A stretch of 47,672 bases of DNA, from contig JBCCAA010000014.1 in assembly GCA_039815055.1 (NCBI GenBank), positions 1-47,672 on the forward strand. The letters are read 5' to 3'. Under the pieces are notes generated by a model. That model made no database searches. It was not told the DNA's origin and worked only from the letters and a program-made list of their open reading frames with translations. Every line of letters starts with the position of its first letter. Positions within the stretch are counted from its first letter, which is position 1. The translations under genes were made by a program, and so were the position numbers. Positions 7,551-16,190 of the stretch are shown here, piece by piece. The stretch comes from UBA5336 sp039815055. Lineage in GTDB: Bacteria > Pseudomonadota > Alphaproteobacteria > Caulobacterales > Hyphomonadaceae.

Positions 7551-9209
7551 TTAGTTTGCCGACACCGCTTCCTGCGGACCATCGAACGTGACAGCGAAGA
7601 AGTCGCCAGAGCGCCAAAGCGGGCGGTCATCACCATTGGCCAGCGTCAACGCAATCCGCGCCTTCATTTCGGCAAACTTGGCCCCCGCGTCAAAGTCGAT
7701 GGGCTCGGACATGTCGTCGGAAGGGCGGTGGTAATTGTTGGCCATATGCTCGGCAAAAGCCGCCTCTCCCTCACCGGCCAATCCCGGGATGAGGTAGACC
7801 GATGGAATGCCGGCTTCGACAAAACGGAAATGATCTGACCGTGTAAACAAGCCCTGCTCCGGCATCGGGTCCGGGCTGAGCGTGATGCCCATCTCGCCGG
7901 TCGCTGATTCCACCGCGTCGATAATGGTCGACCTGGATGCGCCAAAAACAATGACGTCGGTAAAGTCATAGGTCAGAATCGGCATGTCGAGATTGACGTT
8001 TGCGACAATGTTCTCCGCGGGAACGGTTGGAAACTGAGCGAAATACTGTGCGCCCAGCAGTCCCTTTTCTTCAGCCGTGACCGCCAGAAACATGACGGAG
8101 CGGCGCGGCGTCGGCATCGCACTCAGGACACTTGCAGCTTCCAGAAGCGTTGCGATACCTGCAGCATTGTCGAGCGCACCATTGTTGATGCGGTCGTCTT
8201 CCATCGATTGAGACAGGCCAATATGATCAAGATGAGCCGTCAGCACGATCACCTCATCGGCCAGTTCCGGGTCACTGCCCACAATCATACCGGCAACGTT
8301 CGGAGACTCGATGGTTTCCAGAGCGGAGGATTGCGCCAACGATATCTCAAACGGCAGATCGAAGGTCGGCACGGCGCCCCCTGCAGCTTCTGCGACTTCA
8401 ATCAGCGCATCCCAATCCTGACCGGCAGCGGTCATGAATGTCTCACCGCCCGAAAGCGAGAGATAGCCTGAGGCTTCGATGTTGGGAGCAAGCGTGAAAC
8501 TGGAGCCCTCCGGCGTCAGCCAACTCATGCTGGCGGCATCGGCGTAACGCTCTCGCACCACGCGCTCAAATCCATACCGTGCAGCCTGACTGGGCGTTTC
8601 AATCGTAACGATCCCAACCGCGCCACGTTCGGAGGCGAACTGCCCCTTCCGCGTGCCGTAATAGGCGCGCTCTTCAGTCTGGATGCCTTTCGGGGTGCCA
8701 CTGAACAGCACGACAATTTTTCCCTCAACATCAAGGCCGGCATAGTCATCGCGGCCCTCCTTGGGTGCGACAATGCCGAAACCCGCAAACACAGCCGGCG
8801 CTGTGACATCGCTTATCTCACGGCTGGTCGAACCGAACACCAGCCAGTCGCTGTATTCTGTCAGATCAAGTTGCACGCCATCCTCGCCGGTCACGGTCAT
8901 GACCACGGAGTCGGCGTTCCGTAGCGAGCGCCGCAGAGGTACATTCTGGAAATACGTGCCACCGATGCCTGCCGGTGTCAGTCCAATCTCTTCCATTTGC
9001 CCGGCAACATAGGCCGCGGCCATATCGTAGCCCGGCGTGCCAGCCTCACGCCCCTCAAGCGCATCGTCGGCGAGATAGGCCATATGAGCTTCAACCCGGG
9101 CGGCGTCCGCCGCGCCAATGCTGGCTTCCGGCGCGGCGTCGTCAGAACCACGAACCCCACACGCTGTGAGGGCGACTGCGACCAGTCCCGCAGCGAGAAT
9201 GTTCTTCAT
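7551..9209 (-). CDS. M28 family zinc aminopeptidase, lipoprotein with PA domain
   Basis: A 552-residue predicted lipoprotein (lipobox LTAC, Cys17). A protease-associated (PA) domain occupies roughly 130-300 inside the peptidase domain. The two-zinc M28 site is complete: His326 in TAHLDH, Asp347 in GALDNAAG, Glu380-Glu381 in AVTAEEKG, Asp408 in VNLDMP and a late His in NNYHRPSDD (His494). Members release N-terminal amino acids from peptides at the cell envelope. With the oligopeptidase B lipoprotein nearby it suggests surface peptide use. Its start lies 8 bp after the stop of the sterol-desaturase-like gene, so the two form an operon. Confidence 0.93.
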   Translation of the reverse strand: MKNILAAGLVAVALTACGVRGSDDAAPEASIGAADAARVEAHMAYLADDALEGREAGTPGYDMAAAYVAGQMEEIGLTPAGIGGTYFQNVPLRRSLRNADSVVMTVTGEDGVQLDLTEYSDWLVFGSTSREISDVTAPAVFAGFGIVAPKEGRDDYAGLDVEGKIVVLFSGTPKGIQTEERAYYGTRKGQFASERGAVGIVTIETPSQAARYGFERVVRERYADAASMSWLTPEGSSFTLAPNIEASGYLSLSGGETFMTAAGQDWDALIEVAEAAGGAVPTFDLPFEISLAQSSALETIESPNVAGMIVGSDPELADEVIVLTAHLDHIGLSQSMEDDRINNGALDNAAGIATLLEAASVLSAMPTPRRSVMFLAVTAEEKGLLGAQYFAQFPTVPAENIVANVNLDMPILTYDFTDVIVFGASRSTIIDAVESATGEMGITLSPDPMPEQGLFTRSDHFRFVEAGIPSVYLIPGLAGEGEAAFAEHMANNYHRPSDDMSEPIDFDAGAKFAEMKARIALTLANGDDRPLWRSGDFFAVTFDGPQEAVSAN

Positions 9210-9217
9210 GGGATATC

Positions 9218-10141
9218 CTATTCGGCAGGTTGAGTCGGTTCGGCAGGTGGACGATTTGAAAGTCCCTCTGCGGAACGAATGTCTTCAGAACGATTGTGCA
9301 AGCCATCTGGAGACCAGCCTGGTGGGTTGATCGCGCGCTGCCACCAGGTCAGTGGCCGAATTCCATCGTGGGCACAATCGCTCAGGAGCGCAACAAACTC
9401 ATGGAACGCGACAACAATCGGATTGTAGCTACCGACAGGTTTCACGATTCCATAGGTGCAGGGCTCATAGCGGTTCTCGGCTTCAAACGTTCCGAACATC
9501 TTGTCCCAGACGATGAAGACGCCAGCATAGTTGCGATCAAGATAGCGTGGGTTAGTGGCGTGGTGCACACGGTGGTGACTCGGCGTGTTCATGACCGCCT
9601 CAAACCAACCGGGCATCCGGTCAATCACCTCGGTATGAATCCAATACTGGTAAACCAGGTTCAGTCCCCCGACGAAAAAGATGAAAGCAGGATGGAAGCC
9701 CATCAAAACCAACACCCACCCCACGGCGATAAGGCCGGTGAACGGACCGAACCAGGGCTGGCGCGACGCGGTTGAGAGATTGTAGTGGGTGCTGGAGTGG
9801 TGGGTGACATGCTCCATCCAGAACCAGCGCATGCGGTGGGCAAACCGGTGCTTCCAGTAGTAGACCAGGTCATAGAGCACGAAGACGAGCGCAAAGCTCC
9901 ACCATGTCACTGGGATCTCAATCAGCCGGTAAGGCCAGACCAGCATCATGATCCAAAGAGATGCCGCCCCGGTGACCAGATTAACCACGGTATTGCCCAG
10001 TCCCATGGCAATGGATGTCAGCGCGTCAGCCGTCTCATAGCGACCGCGCGCATATCCTGTTTTCACAGTCACCCACTCGATCACCAAGAGTATGGCAAAG
10101 GCGGGAATCGCGAAAATCACCGGAGATGGAAATTCCGTCAT
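9218..10141 (-). CDS. Sterol desaturase / fatty acid hydroxylase superfamily membrane protein
   Basis: A 307-residue integral membrane di-iron enzyme. Hydrophobic segments at about 5-22, 45-68, 80-95 and 135-168 flank the histidine boxes HRFAH (98-102), HVTHH (111-115) and HHRVHH (189-194), with an extra His169. The family hydroxylates or desaturates lipids, sterols or carotenoids with O2. The last 40 residues are polar and poorly conserved. It is the first gene of a minus-strand pair with the M28 peptidase 8 bp downstream. The substrate cannot be told from the sequence. Confidence 0.92.
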   Translation of the reverse strand: MTEFPSPVIFAIPAFAILLVIEWVTVKTGYARGRYETADALTSIAMGLGNTVVNLVTGAASLWIMMLVWPYRLIEIPVTWWSFALVFVLYDLVYYWKHRFAHRMRWFWMEHVTHHSSTHYNLSTASRQPWFGPFTGLIAVGWVLVLMGFHPAFIFFVGGLNLVYQYWIHTEVIDRMPGWFEAVMNTPSHHRVHHATNPRYLDRNYAGVFIVWDKMFGTFEAENRYEPCTYGIVKPVGSYNPIVVAFHEFVALLSDCAHDGIRPLTWWQRAINPPGWSPDGLHNRSEDIRSAEGLSNRPPAEPTQPAE

Positions 10142-10185
10142 TCCCCGGACTAGCGCTGTTTTTTGCCACTGTCACTTCGGGGCAC

Positions 10186-10214
10186 TTGACCGACGCCGCG
10201 TCAAGGTCAGCTAT
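10186..10214 (+). promoter_or_regulatory. Candidate housekeeping promoter of the crotonase gene
   Basis: TTGACC (10186-10191) is separated by 17 bp from AGCTAT (10209-10214), whose GCTA matches the alphaproteobacterial -10 type. The crotonase ATG is 30 bp further on. The spacing is right, but the -10 is imperfect and this is pattern matching only. Confidence 0.35.
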
Positions 10215-10243
10215 GGAGACAAAGACATTCTGGAGGATGCGCC

Positions 10244-11155
10244 ATGGAAACGATGCAGGACTTTGAACAGATCAAGCTGCAAAAGGATGGAAACGTTGCC
10301 ATCCTCACCCTTAACCGCCCGAACAAGATGAATGCATTTACCGCGTTGATGTCGACGGAAATGATTGCCGCGTTCGACATCACCGACGCAGATGATGATG
10401 TCCGCGCAGTGATTGTGACGGGCGACGGCGAGCGCGCCTTCTGCGCCGGCGCGGATTTGTCGGCCGGCGGCGCAACGTTTGACTATGAAAAGCGCGCGGC
10501 AAAGGGCGGTGACAATCTGAATGTGGGAGACGATCTCCACCGCGACAGCGGCGGACGGGTGGTGCTGCGTATATTCGACAGCCTGAAGCCGGTTATTGGC
10601 GCGATCAATGGCGCCGCTGTCGGGATTGGCGTGACCATGCAGCTGCCCATGGATATTCGAATCGCGGCCGACACGGCCCGGTTTGGATTTGTGTTCAACC
10701 GGCGCGGCATCACTCCCGAAGCGGCATCAAGCTGGTTCCTGCCGCGGCTGGTGGGCATCTCCAGAGCGCTGGAGTGGTGCTATTCCGGGCGCGTGTTTCC
10801 GGCCACAGAGGCGCTCGATGGTGGGCTGGTACGCGCCATTCATCCAGCCGCAGACCTGATGAGTGCGGCGCGGGCCATTGCCGATGAAATTGCGGAGAAC
10901 ACAGCGCCCGTTTCCACGACCCTTACGCGGCATATGATGTGGCGGATGCTCGGCGCCTCGCACCCCATGGACGCGCATATCATCGACAGCGCGTCCATCT
11001 TCGAGCGCGGCAGCAGCGAAGATGCCAAGGAGGGCGTCACCAGCTTCCTGGAGAAGCGTGCGCCGGACTATAAGGTGAAAGTGTCCGACGGCATGCCGAG
11101 TTTCTGGCCGTGGTGGGACAATCCGGATTTTGAGTGGATCGGCAAATCGGACTGA
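10244..11155 (+). CDS. Enoyl-CoA hydratase/isomerase (crotonase) family protein
   Basis: A 303-residue crotonase. The oxyanion-hole loop is ERAFCAGADLS (about 65-75) and the second is GAAVGIGVTMQLPMDIRIAA. The active-site helix reads RGITPEAASSWFLPRLVG, with one Glu where typical hydratases have two. Proteins with this pattern act in fatty-acid or other acyl-CoA oxidation; the missing second Glu suggests an isomerase or another crotonase reaction. GGAGG lies 8 nt before the ATG. It is divergent from the sterol-desaturase-like gene and ends in DFEWIGKSD just before a small hairpin. Confidence 0.9.
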   Translation: METMQDFEQIKLQKDGNVAILTLNRPNKMNAFTALMSTEMIAAFDITDADDDVRAVIVTGDGERAFCAGADLSAGGATFDYEKRAAKGGDNLNVGDDLHRDSGGRVVLRIFDSLKPVIGAINGAAVGIGVTMQLPMDIRIAADTARFGFVFNRRGITPEAASSWFLPRLVGISRALEWCYSGRVFPATEALDGGLVRAIHPAADLMSAARAIADEIAENTAPVSTTLTRHMMWRMLGASHPMDAHIIDSASIFERGSSEDAKEGVTSFLEKRAPDYKVKVSDGMPSFWPWWDNPDFEWIGKSD

Positions 11156-11169
11156 ACTGTGCAGAAACG

Positions 11170-11190
11170 CCTTATCGTTAATTGATAAGG
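11170..11190 (+). other. Small hairpin after the crotonase gene
   Basis: CCTTATC and GATAAGG form a perfect 7-bp stem around GTTAATT, 15 bp after the crotonase stop. No T-run follows, so it is at best a weak terminator or an mRNA 3' end structure. Confidence 0.4.
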
Positions 11191-11251
11191 TGGTGAGAAC
11201 GCGCTAAATGGCGCCCATGATAGATGAATTTTCGCAAAAGGCTGTGAAACG

Positions 11252-11782
11252 ATGAATTTTGGAAACGTGCTGTTCAATCCCAATGGCCGCATCGGTTCAC
11301 GGAGCTTTCTACGAGGCGTCATCATTCTGGTTGCGATCATGATCGTGATCTACGTGGCGCAGGTGTATCTCGGCCCTGCGGGCGCGGTGATCGGCTTGCT
11401 CAGCCTTGGTGCACCGTACCTTTATCTGTGCGTCTACGGAAAACGCCTGCACGATTCTGGCAAATCGGCCTGGTGGTTCCTGCTTCTTTTTGTGATCTAC
11501 ATAATCGGCAACACGATCCTGCAACTGGTTCTGACACCGATCCTGGCCCCCGGCGCGGCCGAACTGCAGTCTGAAATGGAACTGCTGATGGAGCAGGGAC
11601 AATTCCTGGAGGCCATGTCCGAGTATGGCCCCGCCATCGCGCGCGAAAGCCTGTTTGCAAACCTGGTCGTCCTGCTGGTGGTCAATCTTGTCATCGCCCT
11701 GCCTGTGTCGCGCCTGAGTTCAGACCCTGGCCCCAACAAATTTGGACCGCCTGAGGGTCAAACCCTGAACGATACGTTCTAG
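11252..11782 (+). CDS. DUF805 membrane protein
   Basis: A 176-residue membrane protein with the DUF805 pattern: an N-terminal LFNPNGRIGSRSF segment, a helix, then GKRLHDSGKSAWW between transmembrane helices. Hydrophobic stretches lie near 24-40, 45-58, 75-95 and 140-152. A hydrophilic loop (about 100-135) follows the third helix. The role of DUF805 proteins is not known. The next gene, 29 bp downstream, is a divergent relative, so the pair probably arose by duplication and may be co-transcribed. Confidence 0.85.
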   Translation: MNFGNVLFNPNGRIGSRSFLRGVIILVAIMIVIYVAQVYLGPAGAVIGLLSLGAPYLYLCVYGKRLHDSGKSAWWFLLLFVIYIIGNTILQLVLTPILAPGAAELQSEMELLMEQGQFLEAMSEYGPAIARESLFANLVVLLVVNLVIALPVSRLSSDPGPNKFGPPEGQTLNDTF

Positions 11783-11811
11783 GCGCTTTAACAACGGAAA
11801 CGATCGCCGCC

Positions 11812-12429
11812 ATGACAGACACCTCCCAGCAGATTGATCCAAAACGTCCTTGGATCGACGATGCGCGTGACGCACCAGCGACCATGAAATTTCTGCCGTC
11901 CCTCCTGTTCCCCGGCGGCAGGACATCGCGGGTGCATTTCACCCGGGGGTGGACCATCCTGTTTTTTGCGCGGCTGTTCTCGATCCTGATTCCCTTCGCG
12001 CTTATGGCGGTTTTTGGCGCTGCAGGCGCTGAAACACAAGCGCTCGGTGTGCTGTATGGCCTGGTACCTCTGACGTTCGTTCTAACGCTTTTGATGTCGA
12101 CCGTGTTGCATGCGCGTCGGCTCGCAGATGCGGAACGACCGGCAGCGCTTGCGGGCCTCGTGTGGCTTCCGGTCCTGCTGGGGGTTGGGGTGTTTTTGCT
12201 CCTCGTGGCGACCCAATCGCCCGACCTGGCGACCTCGGCAGATAGCAGCAACGGGTTCGGGCGCCCCCAAAACCCCCAGGACCAGTTCCAGAGTTGGGTG
12301 AGTGGACAAGCCTCTCTCGCCTTCCTGGTCTATGCGATCACGCTGGTCTGCGTAACCGTGTGGTCCTTGCTTTGGGTGGGTCGATTGCCAAACGGCGGTG
12401 GTCGAATCAAAGACCGCTTCGCGGCATAG
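11812..12429 (+). CDS. Divergent DUF805-like membrane protein
   Basis: A 205-residue protein. After a polar N-terminus of about 25 residues, LPSLLFPGGRTSRVHFTRGW matches the opening of DUF805, and HARRLADAERPAAL stands where GKRLHDSGKSAWW is in the preceding gene. Four hydrophobic segments follow (about 47-70, 78-98, 112-130 and 160-185). It has lost the usual HDSGKS residues, so it is a degenerate family member. It is probably made with the adjacent DUF805 protein, perhaps as a partner. Confidence 0.8.
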   Translation: MTDTSQQIDPKRPWIDDARDAPATMKFLPSLLFPGGRTSRVHFTRGWTILFFARLFSILIPFALMAVFGAAGAETQALGVLYGLVPLTFVLTLLMSTVLHARRLADAERPAALAGLVWLPVLLGVGVFLLLVATQSPDLATSADSSNGFGRPQNPQDQFQSWVSGQASLAFLVYAITLVCVTVWSLLWVGRLPNGGGRIKDRFAA

Positions 12430-12443
12430 CGGTTCATCTGGCC

Positions 12444-13145
12444 TCAAAGTTCCGGCGCCGGCACATCAGTCGTCGTTGCTGCGAACACGTCCTCAAAGGC
12501 GCGTTTCAATGCGGCATCTGCTTCCGGCAGACCGACGGGCAAACCCAAATCAACGAGACTGGTAACACCGTAACGGGGATCGGATATCCCACAGGGCGTA
12601 ATCCCTTCGAAATGGGACAGATCGGGCTCCACATTCAGTGACACGCCGTGGAAGCTGACCCAGCGCTTCAGACGGATACCGATCGCCGCAATCTTGTCTT
12701 CGCGCTCGGCTCCGCCGGCTTTGGTGCGATCCACCCAAACACCGACCCGGCCGTCGCGCGGGCCTGCCGCTACGTTGAATTCGGCCAGGGCCGCAATGAT
12801 CCAGCGTTCAATATCCTGAACGAAACGGCGCACATCCCGGCCTCGCCGGGCGACATCCAGCATCAGATATGCCACCCGCTGGCCCGGGCCGTGATAGGTG
12901 TACTGTCCGCCGCGGCCGGCCTGATAGACGGGGAATTGGTCTGGTACGAGTAAGTCGGCTTCCTTCGAACTCGTGCCCGCGGTGAACAGCGGCGGATGCT
13001 CCAAAAGCCATACAAGCTCTCGCGCATTCTCCTCGCGAATGGCCCGCGCACGCGCCTCCATGAAGGCCTTCGCGGCCGGATACTCCACAAGGTCCCTGGA
13101 AACCGCCCAGTCAATCGATGTGTCATGCTCGCTCATGCTTGCCAT
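12444..13145 (-). CDS. lipB: Octanoyltransferase LipB
   Basis: A 233-residue enzyme that moves octanoate from acyl carrier protein to the lipoyl domains of 2-oxoacid dehydrogenases, the first step of lipoate synthesis. Signature motifs are RGGQYTYHGPGQ (78-89), the catalytic Lys151 in DKIAAIGIR and the catalytic Cys185 in TPCGI. The open frame runs on to 13316, through the tRNA gene, which cannot be coding; ATG 13145 has AAAGGGA 8 nt before it, and ATG 13136 is a second option. It stands alone on the minus strand, divergent from tRNA-Leu. LipA is not in view. Confidence 0.95.
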   Translation of the reverse strand: MASMSEHDTSIDWAVSRDLVEYPAAKAFMEARARAIREENARELVWLLEHPPLFTAGTSSKEADLLVPDQFPVYQAGRGGQYTYHGPGQRVAYLMLDVARRGRDVRRFVQDIERWIIAALAEFNVAAGPRDGRVGVWVDRTKAGGAEREDKIAAIGIRLKRWVSFHGVSLNVEPDLSHFEGITPCGISDPRYGVTSLVDLGLPVGLPEADAALKRAFEDVFAATTTDVPAPEL

Positions 13146-13227
13146 ATAGCGTCCCTTTGGGGGTTCACATAGTCGGGCGAGAGCATTATACGGGCGGCTT
13201 GCTGGCGCTTCGGCGGCGGTAAAAGTG

Positions 13228-13311
13228 CGGTCGTGGCGGAACTGGTAGACGCGCAGCGTTGAGGTCGCTGTGGAGCAATCCGTGGAGGTTCGAGTCCTCT
13301 CGACCGCACCA
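13228..13311 (+). tRNA. tRNA-Leu (anticodon GAG), CCA encoded
   Basis: The acceptor stem GCGGTCG (13228-13234) pairs with CGACCGC (13301-13307); A is the discriminator and CCA is encoded (13309-13311). The anticodon stem CAGCG/CGCTG encloses the loop TTGAGGT, giving anticodon GAG, which reads CUC and CUU leucine codons. A long variable arm (GTGGAGCAATCC region) and a GGTTCGAGTCC T-arm fit a class II tRNA-Leu. There is no sign of an integrated element or repeated tRNA 3' end downstream. Confidence 0.96.
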
Positions 13312-13482
13312 TTCAAAACCGGTCAACGCGAAGCGATGAAAAATCGATCCAGTGGATGGATTTTAGGGTTTGAAGCCCCGGCAGTGGCGAGCCGAGACCG
13401 ATCTCGTTTCAGGTTTGAATGGATTGGATCACAGATGCCGACAGGAGTGCTAATCGCCGTCCGCGAATCATGACGGCGCTGA

Positions 13483-13932
13483 TCAGGCCGCAGCAGCCGC
13501 TGCAGAAATCGCTTCCTCGATGCCGGCTTCTGTCATGTCCTTCTTCAACTCTGCGAGGATTTCACCGCTATCGCGGTCAATCAGCATGACAAAGCCCGTC
13601 TTCACACCGTCGGCAAAGCGGGTTCGAACGGTGTCCTCAATCCCGGCCTCTGCTGCCATGGCAAAGAAAGCGTCGGTATCCCGCGCGGTATAATCCAGGG
13701 CAAGAAACTGGACGCCATCAAACGTGTTGGCCGCGCGCACGGCAGCGACTTTCGGGTCCAATGCCTTACAGCTAACACACCAATCGGCATGGGAAAGGGC
13801 CGCAATGAGACGAGTGTCTTCAGCCGGCGCAAGAGCTTCTGCAAGAATGGCCGGGCGCTCATCAACGCTGGCAGGGGCACCACCACAGGCGGCCAGGGCG
13901 GTCAAACCAATTCCTAGGAAAAGCGCGCGCAT
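13483..13932 (-). CDS. Thioredoxin-fold lipoprotein
   Basis: A 149-residue predicted lipoprotein: signal MRALFLGIGLTALAAC with lipobox Cys16, then a thioredoxin-like domain with the redox motif ADWCVSCK (Cys52, Cys55), as in the C-terminal domain of DsbD-type proteins. The chain ends in a poly-Ala tail. It should act in the periplasm, reducing or shuffling disulfides. AGGAGAT precedes ATG 13932; the longer frame to 13995 would put extra residues before the signal. No DsbD or cytochrome-c genes are adjacent, so its partner is unknown. Confidence 0.85.
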   Translation of the reverse strand: MRALFLGIGLTALAACGGAPASVDERPAILAEALAPAEDTRLIAALSHADWCVSCKALDPKVAAVRAANTFDGVQFLALDYTARDTDAFFAMAAEAGIEDTVRTRFADGVKTGFVMLIDRDSGEILAELKKDMTEAGIEEAISAAAAAA

Positions 13933-14070
13933 AGTGATCTCCTCTTGTCGCAGGCGCGCTGTAAATAAACCAGACTGCTGCCGACCGCCTGTCACGTCGC
14001 CTCACAAGACCGTGACCGGTCTCGCGACGTCACCATTGGCCAGAGCGCACGGGCGTGTCATGTCAGCTGC

Positions 14071-15135
14071 ATGGATGGCTTTCAGAGTAAAACCGATAGC
14101 AGACGCGGGCTTGTCTATCCGTTTGGCGAGCAAACGCCCGAGGCTGGCGAGACCATGGAGGTCGCGCCAGGCGTGCATTGGGTTCGCATGCCCCTGCCCT
14201 TCTCACTGGCATTCATCAATCTCTGGCTGATTGATGACGGTGACAGCTGGACCATCGTGGACACGGGAATGCCATTTGACGACACCAAGGCAGCCTGGCG
14301 AAAGATCTTTGAAACAAAACTGGATGGTCGCCCTGTCAGCCGTATTATCGTCACCCATATGCACCCCGACCATATTGGAAACGCCGGGTGGCTGTCGCGC
14401 AAATTCCCGGACGCCGAGTTCTGGATCTCGCGGCTGGAATACCTCACCTGCCGCACCCTGGTTGCCGATACAGGTCGTGAAGCACCAGAAGCTGCGCTCG
14501 ATTTTCTTAAATGCGCAGGTTGGGACGAAGCACAAATTGACAACTACAAAGCACGTTTCGGCGGTTTTGGACGTGGGGTAAGCCGATTGCCAGACAGCTT
14601 TTTCCGTCTGGAAGACAATTTCGAGTTCCAGATGGCGGGCGAGACCTGGACGGTCATTATGGGCAATGGGCACTCTCCGGAACACAGCTGCTTGTTCTGC
14701 CCGGCGCTGAATGTGCTGATCTCCGGCGATCAACTTTTGCCGCGGATTTCGTCCAACGTGTCGGTGTTCCCAACAGAGCCGGAAGCCGATCCACTGACGG
14801 ACTGGATGAACAGCTGTGCCAAGCTGCGCGATGCGGTGCCCGAAGACGTGCTTGTCCTGCCGGCTCATAATGAGCCCTTCACCGGCGCCCACAAGCGCCT
14901 GACCCACCTGATCAATGGCCACGAGAAAGCGCTGACCAGGCTGCACCAGCGCCTGTCCGAGCAGCCGCGCCGGGTCCTCGACACGTTCCCGGCCCTGTTT
15001 GGGCGCGCTATCCAGCCCGACGAAGTCGGCATGGCCACAGGCGAAGCGCTGGCGCATCTCAACTTGCTACGCGTGCGCGGCCAAGCGCGCCGCGAAAACG
15101 GGCAAGATGGCGTGGCGCTGTATCACGCGATCTAG
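14071..15135 (+). CDS. MBL-fold metallo-hydrolase
   Basis: A 354-residue cytoplasmic metallo-beta-lactamase-fold hydrolase. The core metal motif is THMHPDHIG (His96, His98, Asp100, His101); GHSPEH gives the next His, and ISGDQLLP the bridging Asp. About 100 residues follow the fold (from near 250), as in MBL proteins with a C-terminal winged-helix domain. The natural substrate is unknown; relatives cleave thioesters, lactones or RNA. ATG 14071 is used; no strong Shine-Dalgarno sequence is seen. The neighbours do not show a shared pathway. Confidence 0.88.
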   Translation: MDGFQSKTDSRRGLVYPFGEQTPEAGETMEVAPGVHWVRMPLPFSLAFINLWLIDDGDSWTIVDTGMPFDDTKAAWRKIFETKLDGRPVSRIIVTHMHPDHIGNAGWLSRKFPDAEFWISRLEYLTCRTLVADTGREAPEAALDFLKCAGWDEAQIDNYKARFGGFGRGVSRLPDSFFRLEDNFEFQMAGETWTVIMGNGHSPEHSCLFCPALNVLISGDQLLPRISSNVSVFPTEPEADPLTDWMNSCAKLRDAVPEDVLVLPAHNEPFTGAHKRLTHLINGHEKALTRLHQRLSEQPRRVLDTFPALFGRAIQPDEVGMATGEALAHLNLLRVRGQARRENGQDGVALYHAI

Positions 15136-15238
15136 TTTTCTGATGCAATCACAGCGCCGGCATGCATTTTCCGTCGCATTCTTGACGGGGCGCGGCTAAG
15201 TACGGGTTTGGTTCACGAGTGCGCACCAGAAGGTCTCC

Positions 15239-16108
15239 ATGCGTTTATCCTCTGAAGAGACGAAATCCTCCGACCGCAAGAAGCCCGTACCCACCACATT
15301 CGGGGGCAAGGTTTGGCAGGAGATCAAGGAATGGGCGGCCACGCTGGCCGTATTCGTACCGGTGTTTTTTGTTTTCTCGATGCTGGCCTATGAGCAGCGT
15401 GTGATCCCCAGCGAGAGCATGATCCCTTCCTTGCGCGTTGGCGATCGGGTGGCTGTGGCCAAGTTCGCCTACGGCTATTCCCGCCACTCCGTGCCGTGGG
15501 GTGTCGGAAAAATCCTGCCCCTCGGCGACGGGCGCATTTTCTCAAAAATGCCGGAACGTGGCGATGTGGCAGTCTTTCAGCACCCTCACTTCGACCGCGT
15601 AATGATCAAACGCCTCATCGGCTTGCCCGGCGACGAGGTCGAATTGCGCAACGAGCAGATCTTCCTGAACGGTGAACCGGTGACGACCGAATTTCTCGGT
15701 CGCCTGCGCTACATTCCTCACCAGCGCCAGCGGGCGGAAACCGCGCGAACCTATGAGGAAACCGTGGGTGAGAAATCCTGGATCGCCCACCAATGGGAGA
15801 CTGGCACAAGCGCTGATTCCACGCCGGTCTTCCGCGTGCCGGAGGGCCATGTGCTGTTCATCGGTGACAACCGCGACAATTCCAAGGATGGTCGTGATCT
15901 TTCCGGCCACTGCCCTGCCGTTGGCGGTGTGATCTCTGAAGCCGGATGCGAGCTGCCCCCCGGCATGTCGGCCAGTGAGGCCTCTGTTGGCTTTGTGCCG
16001 CTGGACCATCTGATTGGTCGGGCAGAGACGGTGATTTTCTCCACTCACCGCTGCCGCCAGGAACCGGGGCTGGATTGTATTGACGGGCGCCTGTGGAAAG
16101 GCCTTTGA
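15239..16108 (+). CDS. lepB: Signal peptidase I LepB
   Basis: A 289-residue membrane protease that removes signal peptides from exported proteins. One N-terminal transmembrane helix (about 34-50) anchors it. The catalytic Ser60 lies in IPSESMIPSL and the catalytic Lys124 in VMIKRLIGLPGD; the later FIGDNRDNSKDGR box is also intact. A Cys-containing insert (about 222-245) precedes the end. AGAAGG lies before the ATG. In many alphaproteobacteria lepB sits with rnc and era; here those genes are missing from the neighbourhood. Confidence 0.95.
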   Translation: MRLSSEETKSSDRKKPVPTTFGGKVWQEIKEWAATLAVFVPVFFVFSMLAYEQRVIPSESMIPSLRVGDRVAVAKFAYGYSRHSVPWGVGKILPLGDGRIFSKMPERGDVAVFQHPHFDRVMIKRLIGLPGDEVELRNEQIFLNGEPVTTEFLGRLRYIPHQRQRAETARTYEETVGEKSWIAHQWETGTSADSTPVFRVPEGHVLFIGDNRDNSKDGRDLSGHCPAVGGVISEAGCELPPGMSASEASVGFVPLDHLIGRAETVIFSTHRCRQEPGLDCIDGRLWKGL

Positions 16109-16109
16109 T

Positions 16110-16126
16110 CCGTCAAATTTTGACGG
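16110..16126. other. Perfect palindrome next to the lepB stop
   Basis: CCGTCAAA and TTTGACGG are exact reverse complements around a single T, 1 bp after the lepB stop codon. No T-run follows. It might be a weak terminator or a protein-binding site for the next transcript, 65 bp downstream. Confidence 0.35.
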
Positions 16127-16190
16127 TCTGTTACAGCCGCGAGTAACCAGTGTGTGAGACGTTGACCCAAGACTACACTGGGTCGAACGG

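Noticed and set aside
13228..13482. tRNA-Leu considered as an integration site of a mobile element
   Set aside because: No integrase gene and no repeated tRNA 3' end are seen downstream; neighbouring genes are ordinary chromosomal ones.
15185..15200. TTGACGG followed by GCTAAGTA upstream of lepB as a promoter
   Set aside because: Only about 6 bp separate the two boxes, too close for a -35/-10 pair.
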